Origin: Polaromonas sp. OV174
GTDB taxonomy: Bacteria; Pseudomonadota; Gammaproteobacteria; Burkholderiales; Burkholderiaceae_C
NCBI RefSeq assembly: GCF_900112285.1
Contig: NZ_FOKZ01000006.1
Location: 62,001-126,000 of the forward strand
DNA length: 64,000 bases
Direction of reading: 5' to 3'
The notes below the pieces were generated by a model. That model had not been told where the DNA came from. It was given only the letters and a program-made list of their open reading frames with translations, and made no database searches. The number at the start of each line of letters is the position of its first letter. Position 1 is the stretch's first letter. Below, one piece after another: positions 1 to 8,445 of the stretch. A program made the translations under genes and the position numbers.

Positions 1-350
1 CGCATGGGAAAGTTGATGGCCAGGGTCTGGTGCTTGATGATGGTTTGAAAGGCCACCACCGCAATGCTGGCCACCACAATACCGGCCAGCACCTTAAGCG
101 TGGTGCCCTGTTCAATCCACAGGCGCTCCGGTTGTGTGCGGCCCAGCCAGTCCACCACGCGTCCCAGCATGGCGAACAGCATGGCCTCGAAAGCGGCCAG
201 CAGACCTGACAGCAGAGCCATCAGCAAAATGTAGCCGCGCGCCCCTCGGCTGCAGGCCCAGATAAAGGCGACAAAGCCCTTGGGTGGCAGTGCTGGCTCG
301 GCGTCGGGGTAGGGGTGTAGCCGGGTTTCGAAGGTCTTGAATAAGGCCAT
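1..350 (-). CDS. ABC transporter ATP-binding/permease protein, N-terminal part
   Basis: The 5' part of a gene that leaves the window at base 1; about 116 residues are visible, from an ATG at 350. A cytoplasmic lead (MALFKTFETRLHPYPDAEP) is followed by two hydrophobic segments at about residues 38-58 and 88-105, the arrangement of the transmembrane domain of an exporter-type ABC protein of the MsbA/multidrug class. The nucleotide-binding domain would lie outside the window, so the family assignment rests on the membrane part only. It sits just downstream of serB on the same strand. Confidence 0.6.
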   Translation of the reverse strand, partial: MALFKTFETRLHPYPDAEPALPPKGFVAFIWACSRGARGYILLMALLSGLLAAFEAMLFAMLGRVVDWLGRTQPERLWIEQGTTLKVLAGIVVASIAVVAFQTIIKHQTLAINFPM

Positions 351-370
351 GGGGGGCGTCACTCTTCGCC

Positions 371-1081
371 TCAGCGAAGCAGCTCCAGCAGGCGATCCAG
401 CCCGCCCTGGTTGATGGCGACCATGGCTTGTTCGCGCACCTTGGGCTTGGCGTGATAGGCCACCGAGAGGCCGGCCACGCCCATCATGGGCAGGTCGTTG
501 GCGCCGTCGCCCACGGCAATCGCCTGCAGTGGGTTGATGCCGAGTTGGCCGCAGGTCTGTAGCAGCATCTTGCGTTTTTCCTCGCCGTCGCAGATGTCAC
601 CCCAGGGCTGATCCACCAAGCGCCCGGTCAGCACGCCGTTCTCGATGTCCAGCACATTGGCGCGCAGGTAGTCTATGCCCAGCTCGTCACGCACGCGGTC
701 GGCAAAAAAGGTGAAGCCGCCGCTGACCAGCAAGACCTTCATGCCAGCAGCCTTGCAGGCATGCACCAGCTCGGCCGCGCCCGGGTTGAGCTTGAGGCGC
801 TCGTGATAGACCTGGTCCATGCTGGCCACGCTCACGCCCTTGAGCAGGGCCACGCGGCGGCGCAGGCTTTCCTTGAAATCCGCGATTTCACCGCGCATGG
901 TGGCCTCTGTGATGGCCGCCACTTCGGCCTTGCGGCCGGCAGCATCGGCAATTTCGTCCACGCACTCGATGTTGATGAGGGTGGAGTCCATGTCAAAGGC
1001 GATCAGCTTGAAGTCGCCGAGTTTGAGGTCTGGCGTGGCGATGTTGGTGACAAGGCCGGGGGAGATTTCTGCAGCAGTCAT
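371..1081 (-). CDS. serB: phosphoserine phosphatase SerB
   Basis: Cytoplasmic HAD-superfamily enzyme that dephosphorylates O-phospho-L-serine in the last step of serine synthesis. The 236 residues show the nucleophile motif FDMDSTLI (about residues 29-36), the LLVSGGF motif near residue 117 and the Mg-binding VGDGANDLPMM near residue 190. It lacks the extra N-terminal ACT-like domain of longer SerB proteins. Its start overlaps the mfd stop by four bases, so the two are probably translationally coupled. Confidence 0.93.
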   Translation of the reverse strand: MTAAEISPGLVTNIATPDLKLGDFKLIAFDMDSTLINIECVDEIADAAGRKAEVAAITEATMRGEIADFKESLRRRVALLKGVSVASMDQVYHERLKLNPGAAELVHACKAAGMKVLLVSGGFTFFADRVRDELGIDYLRANVLDIENGVLTGRLVDQPWGDICDGEEKRKMLLQTCGQLGINPLQAIAVGDGANDLPMMGVAGLSVAYHAKPKVREQAMVAINQGGLDRLLELLR

Positions 1082-4000
1082 GCGGGAGTCGTTTCTGTTT
1101 TGGGTTGTCCGAGCGAGCGCAGCACGTCGCGCACCATTTGCGCGCGGTCTTTGGGGTTTTCGAGTGCGCGCTCAATGCGCAGCTTGTCGTTGCCGGCCAG
1201 CTTGATGTGTTTGTTTTTCTGGATCAGGTGGATGATGGCCATCGAGTCTATGGGCGGGTCTTTCTTGAAGGTGATCGCGATGGCGCCAGGCGCGGCATCG
1301 ACCTTGACCACCCCATAGGGCTTGGCAATTACGCGCAGGCGGTGCACGTCAATCAGCGTCTGCGCCTGGGCCGGCAGCTTGCCGAATCGGTCGACGATTT
1401 CTTCCAGTAGGGCGTCGATCTGGTCGGTCTTTTTGGCGGTGGCCAGCTTTTTGTAAAAGGACAGGCGCAAATGCACGTCGCCGCAGTAGTCGTTGGGCAA
1501 GAGCGCCGGAGCGTGCAGATTGATTTCGGTGGTCACGCTGAGGGGCGACAGCAGGTCGGGCTCGCGGCCGGCCTTGAGCGAGGCCACGGCCTCACCCAGC
1601 ATCTCGTTATAGAGCTGAAAGCCGATCTCCAGCATGTTGCCGCTCTGGTTTTCGCCCAGCACCTCGCCGGTGCCGCGAATTTCCAGGTCATGCATGGCCA
1701 GGTAAAAGCCCGAACCCAGTTCCTCCATTTGCTGGATCGCGTCCAGGCGCTGGTTGGCCTGCTTGGTCAGGCCCTCTATGTCGGGCACCATCAGGTAGGC
1801 ATAGGCTTGGTGGTGGCTGCGGCCGACGCGGCCGCGCAGCTGATGCAGCTGGGCCAGGCCGAACTTGTCGGCGCGGCTGATCAAGATGGTGTTGGCGCTG
1901 GGCACATCAATACCGGTTTCAATGATGGTTGAGCACAGCAAGATGTTGTAGCGCTGGGCCACGAAGTCCTTCATCACGCGTTCCAGCTCGCGCTCGGGCA
2001 TCTGGCCGTGGGCCACGGCAATGCGCGCCTCGGGTAGCAGCTCTTCAAGCTTCTCGCGGCGGTTTTGTATGGTTTCGACTTCGTTGTGCAGAAAGTAAAC
2101 CTGGCCGCCGCGCTTGAGCTCACGCAGTACGGCCTCGCGAATGACGCCGTTGTTTTCGCTGCGCACAAAGGTTTTGATGGCCAGGCGACGCTGCGGCGCG
2201 GTGGCAATCACGCTCAGGTCGCGCAGGCCTTCCAGCGCCATGCCCAGGGTGCGCGGAATCGGCGTGGCGGTCAGCGTGAGCACATCGACCTCGGCGCGCA
2301 TGGCCTTCATGGCCTCCTTGTGGCGCACGCCGAAACGGTGTTCCTCGTCAATGATCAAGAGGCCCAGGCGCTCGAATTTCACGTCCTGGCTCAGCAGCTT
2401 GTGGGTGCCGACGACGATATCCACCGTGCCGTCGGCCAGGCCCTTGATGGCGGCGGTAATTTCCTTGCCCGACCTGAAGCGGCTCATCTCGGCGACCTTG
2501 ACCGGCCACTTGGCGAAGCGGTCCACCAGCGTCTGGTAGTGCTGCTCGGCCAGCAAGGTGGTGGGCGCCAGCAGGGCCACCTGCTTGCCGCCCGTGATGG
2601 CGATGAAGGCGGCGCGCAGCGCGACTTCGGTTTTGCCAAAGCCGACGTCGCCGCAGACCAGCCGGTCCATGGGGCGCGGGCTGATCATGTCCTGGATCAC
2701 GGCATGGATGGCGGCGCGCTGGTCGGGCGTTTCGTCAAAGCCGAAATCGTTGGCGAACACCTCATAGTCACCGGGAGAGTAACGGAAGGCGTGGCCTTCC
2801 CTGGCCGCACGGCGGGCGTAGATGTTGAGCAGCTCGGCGGCGGAGTCGCGGATTTGCTCGGCGGCCTTACGCTTGGCTTTTTCCCATTGGCCGCTGCCCA
2901 GCTTGTGCAAGGGCGCCTCTTCGGCGCTGACGCCGGTGTAGCGGCTGATATGGTGCAACTGGCTGACCGGCACATAAAGCGTGGCCTTGTCGGCATATTC
3001 CAGGTGCAAAAATTCCTGCAGTGCGGGTGATCCGTCGGGGTTTTTCTCACCCAGGTCCAGATTGATCAGGCCCCGATAGCGGCCAATCCCGTGGGCGCTG
3101 TGCACCACCGGATCACCGACGTTCAACTCGGAAAGATCCTTGATCAGCGCTTCCACATCGCTGACCTGTTCCTGCTTTTTATTGCGCCTTCGCGTGGTCA
3201 TGCCGGCGGCAAACAGCTCGGTCTCGGTGACGAGATCGATGCTTTCTTCCAGCCAGCTGAAACCGGTATTGAGCGCCGCCGTGGCAATGCCCAGCTTTTC
3301 GTCGCTGCTCAGGAAATCTTCCAGCGAGTCAAAAGCCGGCGGGCTGACATGGCTGGCACGCAGGAAGTCCAGCAGGCTTTCGCGCCGGCCGGCACTTTCG
3401 GCCAGCACCAGCACGCGGTGGGCGGTATTGCGGGCATGCTCCTTGAAGCGCGCCAGCGGGTCTTCGGCGCCGCGCACCACGGCCATTTCGCCGAGTTTCT
3501 GGAACTGAGCGTTGTCGGCCACGTCTTCGACCGTGCCGCGCAGCGCCAGCTGGGCGTAGTCATTGGCGCGCGCGTAAAACTGTTCGCTGCTCAGGAACAG
3601 CGACTCGGGCGGCAGCGCCGGGCGGTCGGGGGCGTCCTTGACGAGGCGGTAGCGGTCCTTGGTGTCTTGCCAGAAGCGCTGAAAGGCTGGCTCCAGGTCG
3701 CCATGCAGCACTATCGTCGCGTTCTTGCCCAGATAGTCAAAGACCGTCGCCGTGTCTTCAAAGAAGAGCGGCAGGTAGTACTCGATGCCGGCGGTGGCGA
3801 CACCATTGCCCATGTCCTTGTAGATGCGGCTTTTGGTCGGGTCACCGTCGAGCAGCTCGCGCCAGCGGTTGCGAAATTTGGCACGCGCGTCGTCGTCCAT
3901 CGGAAATTCGCGGCCCGGCAGCAGCCGCACCTCGGGCACCGGGTAGAGGCTGCGCTGGCTGTCCGGGTCAAAGGTGCGGATGCTGTCGATCTCGTCGTCA

Positions 4001-4563
4001 AACAGGTCCACCCGAAACGGCACCAGCGAGCCCATGGGAAACAGGTCAATCAGGCCGCCGCGCACGGCATATTCGCCCGGGCTGACCACCTGCGAGACAT
4101 GGCTGTAGCCGGCCAGCGTGAGTTGGGCCTTGAGCCGCGCCTCATCAAGCTTTTGCTTGACCTTGAACTCAAAGGTGTAGCCGGCCAGAAATGCCGGCGG
4201 CGCCAGCCGGTAGAGCGCGGTGGTGGCGGGAACGATGACCACGTCGGCACCGGTTTCCTTGTCGCGTTGCGAGATGCGCCACAGCGTGGCCAGGCGCTCA
4301 CTGATCAAATCCTGGTGCGGCGAAAAGGTGTCGTAAGGCAGGGTTTCCCAGTCCGGGAACATCGCGCAACGCAGATCGGGCGCAAAAAATGCGATCTCTT
4401 CCATCAGGCGCTGGGCCGTGCTGGCGTCCGAGGTGACGATGGCGCTAAGTTTGCCGGCGGCTTTCTCGCGTTGCCCCAGGCGGGCCAGTAGCAATGCATC
4501 GGCGGAACCGACAGGCTGGGGCAGGGTGTAGCGCTTGCCGGTAACAAGTGAGGGAAGGTGCAT
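1078..4563 (-). CDS. mfd: transcription-repair coupling factor Mfd
   Basis: DNA translocase that removes RNA polymerase stalled at lesions and recruits UvrA. About 1161 residues. The UvrB-like N-terminal part is followed by the RNA-polymerase-interacting/CarD-like domain around residues 480-560 (GDPVVHSAHGIGRYRGL), then the helicase with Walker A GDVGFGKTE, the DEEH box and TATPIPRT, and a C-terminal TRCF domain. I place the start at the ATG at 4563 (MHLPSLVTGKRYTLP). The open frame continues upstream to 4740, but that stretch runs back across the ispD start and does not resemble Mfd. Confidence 0.95.
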   Translation of the reverse strand: MHLPSLVTGKRYTLPQPVGSADALLLARLGQREKAAGKLSAIVTSDASTAQRLMEEIAFFAPDLRCAMFPDWETLPYDTFSPHQDLISERLATLWRISQRDKETGADVVIVPATTALYRLAPPAFLAGYTFEFKVKQKLDEARLKAQLTLAGYSHVSQVVSPGEYAVRGGLIDLFPMGSLVPFRVDLFDDEIDSIRTFDPDSQRSLYPVPEVRLLPGREFPMDDDARAKFRNRWRELLDGDPTKSRIYKDMGNGVATAGIEYYLPLFFEDTATVFDYLGKNATIVLHGDLEPAFQRFWQDTKDRYRLVKDAPDRPALPPESLFLSSEQFYARANDYAQLALRGTVEDVADNAQFQKLGEMAVVRGAEDPLARFKEHARNTAHRVLVLAESAGRRESLLDFLRASHVSPPAFDSLEDFLSSDEKLGIATAALNTGFSWLEESIDLVTETELFAAGMTTRRRNKKQEQVSDVEALIKDLSELNVGDPVVHSAHGIGRYRGLINLDLGEKNPDGSPALQEFLHLEYADKATLYVPVSQLHHISRYTGVSAEEAPLHKLGSGQWEKAKRKAAEQIRDSAAELLNIYARRAAREGHAFRYSPGDYEVFANDFGFDETPDQRAAIHAVIQDMISPRPMDRLVCGDVGFGKTEVALRAAFIAITGGKQVALLAPTTLLAEQHYQTLVDRFAKWPVKVAEMSRFRSGKEITAAIKGLADGTVDIVVGTHKLLSQDVKFERLGLLIIDEEHRFGVRHKEAMKAMRAEVDVLTLTATPIPRTLGMALEGLRDLSVIATAPQRRLAIKTFVRSENNGVIREAVLRELKRGGQVYFLHNEVETIQNRREKLEELLPEARIAVAHGQMPERELERVMKDFVAQRYNILLCSTIIETGIDVPSANTILISRADKFGLAQLHQLRGRVGRSHHQAYAYLMVPDIEGLTKQANQRLDAIQQMEELGSGFYLAMHDLEIRGTGEVLGENQSGNMLEIGFQLYNEMLGEAVASLKAGREPDLLSPLSVTTEINLHAPALLPNDYCGDVHLRLSFYKKLATAKKTDQIDALLEEIVDRFGKLPAQAQTLIDVHRLRVIAKPYGVVKVDAAPGAIAITFKKDPPIDSMAIIHLIQKNKHIKLAGNDKLRIERALENPKDRAQMVRDVLRSLGQPKTETTPA

Positions 4564-4593
4564 CGGCCCGATTTTAGAATCTATGATGAAGCG

Positions 4594-5319
4594 ATGATGA
4601 CCAAGAGCGCCAATATCCGTTCCAATGACCGTTTTTTTGCCCTGATTCCCTGCGCCGGACAGGGTAGCCGTGCCGGCACCCGGCCCGATGGGCTGGCCAA
4701 GCAATACCAGCCAGTTGGCGGGCAAGCCATGGTGCTGCACACGCTGGCGGCTTTTGCTGCGCTGGAGCAGCTCTCACTGACGCTGGTGGTGGTGGCGCCT
4801 GGCGATGGTTTTTTTGATCAGTTGCCGGACAAGCCCTTCAGTGTGGCGGCCTGCGGCGGTGCCAACCGGGCCGACAGCGTGCGTAACGGGCTTGACGCGC
4901 TGCTCAAGGCCGGCGCCAGCGCCCAGGATTGGGTGTTGGTGCACGATGCCGCACGCTGCCTGATTACCCCGGCGCAGGTCCGCCAGCTCATGGCGGCCTG
5001 CGAGAACGACGAGGTGGGCGGCCTGCTGGCCCACAAACTGCCGGATACCTTGAAGAGCGAAACCGGCGGGCGCGTTGGCGGCACGGTTGACCGCAGCGAC
5101 AAATGGCTGGCTCAGACGCCGCAGATGTTTCGCATCGGCATCCTGATGCAGGCACTGGCAGCGGCGGGCGCCGGCGTCACCGATGAGTCCAGTGCCATCG
5201 AGGCCCTGGGCCTAGCGCCCAAGCTGGTGGCCGGCAGCGCACAAAATTTCAAGGTGACTTACCCGGAAGACTTTGCGCTGGCCGAGGCGATTCTTCTGCA
5301 CCGGCGTCAGCTGAGTTGA
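4594..5319 (+). CDS. ispD: 2-C-methyl-D-erythritol 4-phosphate cytidylyltransferase IspD
   Basis: Third step of the MEP isoprenoid pathway: transfers CMP from CTP to methylerythritol 4-phosphate. The nucleotide-binding loop PCAGQGSRAG comes near the N terminus, the LAKQY motif follows, and VHDAAR lies near residue 120, as in the family. The two adjacent ATGs at 4594 and 4597 are the plausible starts; an upstream ATG in the same frame would overlap mfd. Divergent from mfd with only 30 bp between starts, and followed by ispF 42 bp downstream, so ispDF is probably one transcript. Confidence 0.93.
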   Translation: MMTKSANIRSNDRFFALIPCAGQGSRAGTRPDGLAKQYQPVGGQAMVLHTLAAFAALEQLSLTLVVVAPGDGFFDQLPDKPFSVAACGGANRADSVRNGLDALLKAGASAQDWVLVHDAARCLITPAQVRQLMAACENDEVGGLLAHKLPDTLKSETGGRVGGTVDRSDKWLAQTPQMFRIGILMQALAAAGAGVTDESSAIEALGLAPKLVAGSAQNFKVTYPEDFALAEAILLHRRQLS

Positions 5320-5361
5320 TGCCGGCAACCCTTAATTTTTTTACACGCGAAAGCCCATGAC

Positions 5362-5853
5362 ATGAATTCTGTACCGCTCCCCCCATTTCGTATTGGCGAA
5401 GGCTGGGACACGCACGCACTGGTGCCTGGGCGCAAGCTCATTATTGGCGGCATCGAGATTCCCTTTGCGCTGGGCCTGCTCGGGCATTCGGATGCCGATG
5501 TCTTGCTTCACGCCATCACCGATGCCCTGCTGGGCGCGGCCGGGCTGGGGGATATCGGCTCCCATTTTCCCGATACCGATGCCCGCTTCAAGGGTGCAGA
5601 CTCGATACTGCTGCTGACGGAGGTTGCTCGCCTGCTGGCCGAACGCGGCCTGCGCATTGGCAATGTTGACAGCACCGTGGTGGCTCAGGCCCCCAAGCTG
5701 GCGCCGCACATTCCCGCGATGCGTGCGCGTATCGCGCAGGCTCTGGGCCTTGAGGTGGGACGGGTCAATGTGAAGGCCAAGACAGCGGAGAAGCTGGGGC
5801 CGGTCGGGCAGGGCCTGAGCATGGAAGCCAGAGCCGTGGTGCTGCTGTTTTGA
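5362..5853 (+). CDS. ispF: 2-C-methyl-D-erythritol 2,4-cyclodiphosphate synthase IspF
   Basis: MEP-pathway cyclase, normally a homotrimer, releasing CMP to form the cyclodiphosphate. It has 163 residues, the usual length. The metal-binding motif [10 protein letters not shown] is at residues 11-20 and the conserved [18 protein letters not shown] near residue 45. AKTAEKLG near the C terminus is also typical. It directly follows ispD on the same strand. Confidence 0.95.
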   Translation: MNSVPLPPFRIGEGWDTHALVPGRKLIIGGIEIPFALGLLGHSDADVLLHAITDALLGAAGLGDIGSHFPDTDARFKGADSILLLTEVARLLAERGLRIGNVDSTVVAQAPKLAPHIPAMRARIAQALGLEVGRVNVKAKTAEKLGPVGQGLSMEARAVVLLF

Positions 5854-5880
5854 TGCTATTATTTTAATAGCTGGCGGCGC
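5851..5880. repeat. short dispersed repeat, AT/GC dyad type
   Basis: Just after the ispF stop the sequence runs TGCTATTATTTTAATAGCTG and then GGCGGCGC. The same pattern (…AATT.ATAGCTG..GCGC…) recurs degenerately at 11314-11372, inverted at 16912-16972 and more weakly near 9930-9990 and 13550-13640. I recognise the style from Comamonadaceae genomes but cannot name the family. Confidence 0.45.
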
Positions 5881-5973
5881 TTTCCCTGATTGAGCTGGAG
5901 CCTCTTTTTCATCTGATTTACGGAAAGAGCCGGGTCAAAGCCGCAATGGCCGTGACCTTTTCCATCCAGCGCT

Positions 5974-7350
5974 TCAGCTTTTACGCAGCTTGATATGCGC
6001 GGCCAGTCCGCCTGAGGTCGTGTTGGACAGGCTGAACATGCCGCCCATGCGCTGAATCGTTTTGTCGACGATGGCCAGGCCCAGGCCTGCACCTGTGGCT
6101 TCGGTGCGGGCCGTATCGCCCCTGAAAAACGGGCTCGTGAGTTTGGACAAAATCGCTGGCGCCACGCCTTCGCCGTGATCGCGCACCTTGATCAGCACCC
6201 ATTCGTCGCGGGTCTTGGCAACAATGTCCACCTGGGCGATGCCGTTTTCTGGTGTTTTACCGTAACGCCTGGCGTTTTCCAGCAAATTGGCAATGACGCG
6301 GGACAACTCGACTTCATCGGCCATGACTTCGATGTTTTCGGGAATGTTGACCGCCACATGCATGTCCTGATAGTCGGCCACGGCATACACCGCAGCATTG
6401 ATCACGGCGTTGAGCGAGACCGGCTCCAGGCGCGCCGGCTCGGGTCTGGCGTAGTCGAGGAATTTGTCGATGATGGCGTCAAGCTGGGCAATATCGGCGG
6501 CCATGTGCAGGCGCGCATCGGGGTCGGCCACGCTCATCTCGGTTTCCAGGCGCAGGCGCGCCAGTGGCGTGCGCAAGTCGTGGGAAATGCCGGCCATCAT
6601 GATGACGCGGTTTTGTTCGATTTTTGACAGCTGCTCGGCCATGCGGTTAAAGCCGATATTGACCTCGCGAATTTCACTGGTGGAAACTTTTTCGTCCAGC
6701 AAGCTGGCATCGAAGTCGCCGTCGCGCATGCGGCTGGCCGCAAATGAAAGTTGCTTTAGTGGCTGGTTGATCAGGCGCGCAATGACGGCTGCGCCGGTCA
6801 GGGATAAGGCCGCCGCGATGATGAGCCAGATCAGCCAGGTGCTGCCACGCGAGGGGCCTAGTCTGGACGGGTCAGTGAGCAGCCAATAGGAGTCGCCGTC
6901 AATGGCGAAGCCGACCCACAAGCCTTTGTTGCCATTGACCGAACCTGCGACCACCGTGTCATCGCCCAGTCTGGCCTTGAGTTCCTCGGCAATGCGCTCG
7001 CCGAACTCGTCGTTCTCATAGGGCTCGAATTTGTCTTTGGGCTCGCGGGGCGTGATGCGTACACGCTCTTCATCGGCCAGCGTCTTGATCAGCGAAACGC
7101 GTGCGATGGAGTCGGAGTAGCGAAGGGCGGCACGGCTCAGGTTGACCATGGAAGCCAGTTGCTGCGCACTTTGAATGGCACGCGGTTCGGATTCCAGTGC
7201 GCGAAAGGTTTGCAGCCAGGCGACGATGGAGCCAAATAGCAGCAAGGCCAGAAAAAAGAAAGTGCGCCAGAACAGGTTGATACCCCGGCGTGGCCGCATC
7301 TCCAGCGGTGCCGGCGCGGTTTCAAGTTGCGTCGTATGGGAATCTTGCAT
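5974..7350 (-). CDS. sensor histidine kinase, EnvZ/OmpR-pair type
   Basis: Inner-membrane sensor kinase of 458 residues. The first transmembrane helix is at about residues 27-47 (FFFLALLLFGSIVAWL), a periplasmic sensor domain follows, and the second helix at about 173-192 leads into a HAMP domain. The H-box is ISHDLRTPLARLR, followed by the N, G1 and G2 ATP-binding motifs (NLLENARRYG, VRDHGEGV, GAGLGLAI). It follows its response regulator on the same strand, separated by a 12-bp-stem hairpin. It resembles EnvZ, but the signal sensed cannot be read from sequence. Confidence 0.88.
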   Translation of the reverse strand: MQDSHTTQLETAPAPLEMRPRRGINLFWRTFFFLALLLFGSIVAWLQTFRALESEPRAIQSAQQLASMVNLSRAALRYSDSIARVSLIKTLADEERVRITPREPKDKFEPYENDEFGERIAEELKARLGDDTVVAGSVNGNKGLWVGFAIDGDSYWLLTDPSRLGPSRGSTWLIWLIIAAALSLTGAAVIARLINQPLKQLSFAASRMRDGDFDASLLDEKVSTSEIREVNIGFNRMAEQLSKIEQNRVIMMAGISHDLRTPLARLRLETEMSVADPDARLHMAADIAQLDAIIDKFLDYARPEPARLEPVSLNAVINAAVYAVADYQDMHVAVNIPENIEVMADEVELSRVIANLLENARRYGKTPENGIAQVDIVAKTRDEWVLIKVRDHGEGVAPAILSKLTSPFFRGDTARTEATGAGLGLAIVDKTIQRMGGMFSLSNTTSGGLAAHIKLRKS

Positions 7351-7408
7351 CGCAGAAGTGAGCCGGCCGTGGCGGCAAAGTAGTAAAAGTGCTTGGAGTG
7401 TGCGCTAG

Positions 7409-7440
7409 CCATGGACACCGGCAGTCGTCGGTGTCCATGG
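7409..7440. other. intercistronic 12-bp hairpin between ompR-type and envZ-type genes
   Basis: CCATGGACACCG pairs perfectly with CGGTGTCCATGG across an 8-base loop. No T-tract follows on either strand, so it looks more like an mRNA processing or stability hairpin, or a partial attenuator, between the regulator and kinase genes than an intrinsic terminator. Confidence 0.55.
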
Positions 7441-7457
7441 TGCGCGAACCCTCTATC

Positions 7458-8195
7458 TTAGTTGTTGCCGTCCGGCACAAACACGTAGCCAATACCCCAG
7501 ACAGTCTGGATGTAGCGAGGCACGGCGGCGTCGGTCTCTATCAGCTTGCGCAGGCGCGAGACCTGCACGTCAAGGCTGCGGTCAAAGGGCTCGAACTCGC
7601 GTCCGCGTGCCAGTTGCGCCAGTTTTTCGCGCGACAGTGGCTGGCGCGGGTGGCGCACCAGGGTTTTCAGCATGGCGAACTCGCCCGTTGTCAGAGGTAA
7701 TTCTTCGCCATTTTTGTGCAGCGTGCGCAGGCCCATGTCAAAGGAGAAGGGGCCGAAGGTAATCACTTCCTGGTCGCTGGAAGGCGCGCCCGGCACTTCG
7801 GCCGTGGGCCGGCGGCGCAGCACGGCGTGGATGCGGGCCAGCAATTCGCGTGGGTTGAAGGGCTTGGACAGATAGTCGTCGGCGCCGACTTCCAGTCCGA
7901 CGATGCGATCCACATCTTCGCTTTTGGCGGTCAGCATGATGATGGGCGTGCGGTCGTTGGCGGCGCGTAGACGGCGGCAAATTGACAGGCCGTCCTCGCC
8001 GGGCATCATCAGGTCGAGCACGATCAGATCGACCGCGTCACGCAGCATGATGCGGTTCAGGGCCTTGCTGTCTTCCGCGAGGATGACTTCAAAGCCTTCT
8101 TGTGCCAGGTAGCGGCGCAACAAATCGCGAATGCGGGCGTCATCGTCAAGAATCAAAATCTTGTCGGGGCGGGCGGTGGATTGTGCTTGGGTCAT
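7458..8195 (-). CDS. ompR: OmpR-family response regulator
   Basis: DNA-binding response regulator. The receiver domain has the acidic pair in LILDDDARIRDLL, the phospho-acceptor Asp in VLDLMMPGEDG and the conserved Lys in DDYLSKPFNPREL. A C-terminal OmpR/PhoB winged helix ends in VWGIGYVFVPDGNN. I choose the ATG at 8195 (MTQAQSTARPDKILIL). An ATG at 8243 adds 16 residues without family similarity and would lie inside the inverted-repeat regulatory region. It is probably cotranscribed with the kinase gene downstream. Confidence 0.88.
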   Translation of the reverse strand: MTQAQSTARPDKILILDDDARIRDLLRRYLAQEGFEVILAEDSKALNRIMLRDAVDLIVLDLMMPGEDGLSICRRLRAANDRTPIIMLTAKSEDVDRIVGLEVGADDYLSKPFNPRELLARIHAVLRRRPTAEVPGAPSSDQEVITFGPFSFDMGLRTLHKNGEELPLTTGEFAMLKTLVRHPRQPLSREKLAQLARGREFEPFDRSLDVQVSRLRKLIETDAAVPRYIQTVWGIGYVFVPDGNN

Positions 8196-8208
8196 AGTCG
8201 TCGGTTGA

Positions 8209-8284
8209 TTTGTAACAGTGCCATTTTGAGCGCTGAAAACCAAATATGTCGCATTTTTCAGTCACTTTGACACACTGTTACAAA
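8209..8284. promoter_or_regulatory. 12-bp perfect inverted repeat upstream of ompR
   Basis: TTTGTAACAGTG at 8209-8220 and its exact reverse complement CACTGTTACAAA at 8273-8284 flank 52 bp in the space between ompR and the divergent DUF1800 gene. The GTAACA core resembles half-sites bound by OmpR-type regulators, so autoregulation is plausible, but that is inference. Confidence 0.5.
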
Positions 8285-8445
8285 CATTTCGTAAGAATGC
8301 AAGCGAATTACAAGCGGGATGTATGCGCTGCATCATCGCGATACGTTGCTATTTGAAAGTCAGCGTCTTGACCCCGCGACCTGGTTCGGTTCGGGCCTGG
8401 CGCGGTGCCGGTCGCCCTCGAAACGCCGCCACACGGAATGCATTT

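Noticed and set aside
3091..4491. Long plus-strand open frame opposite mfd
   Set aside because: High-GC antisense shadow; mfd motifs on the minus strand are unambiguous and the plus frame has no recognisable domain or ribosome site.
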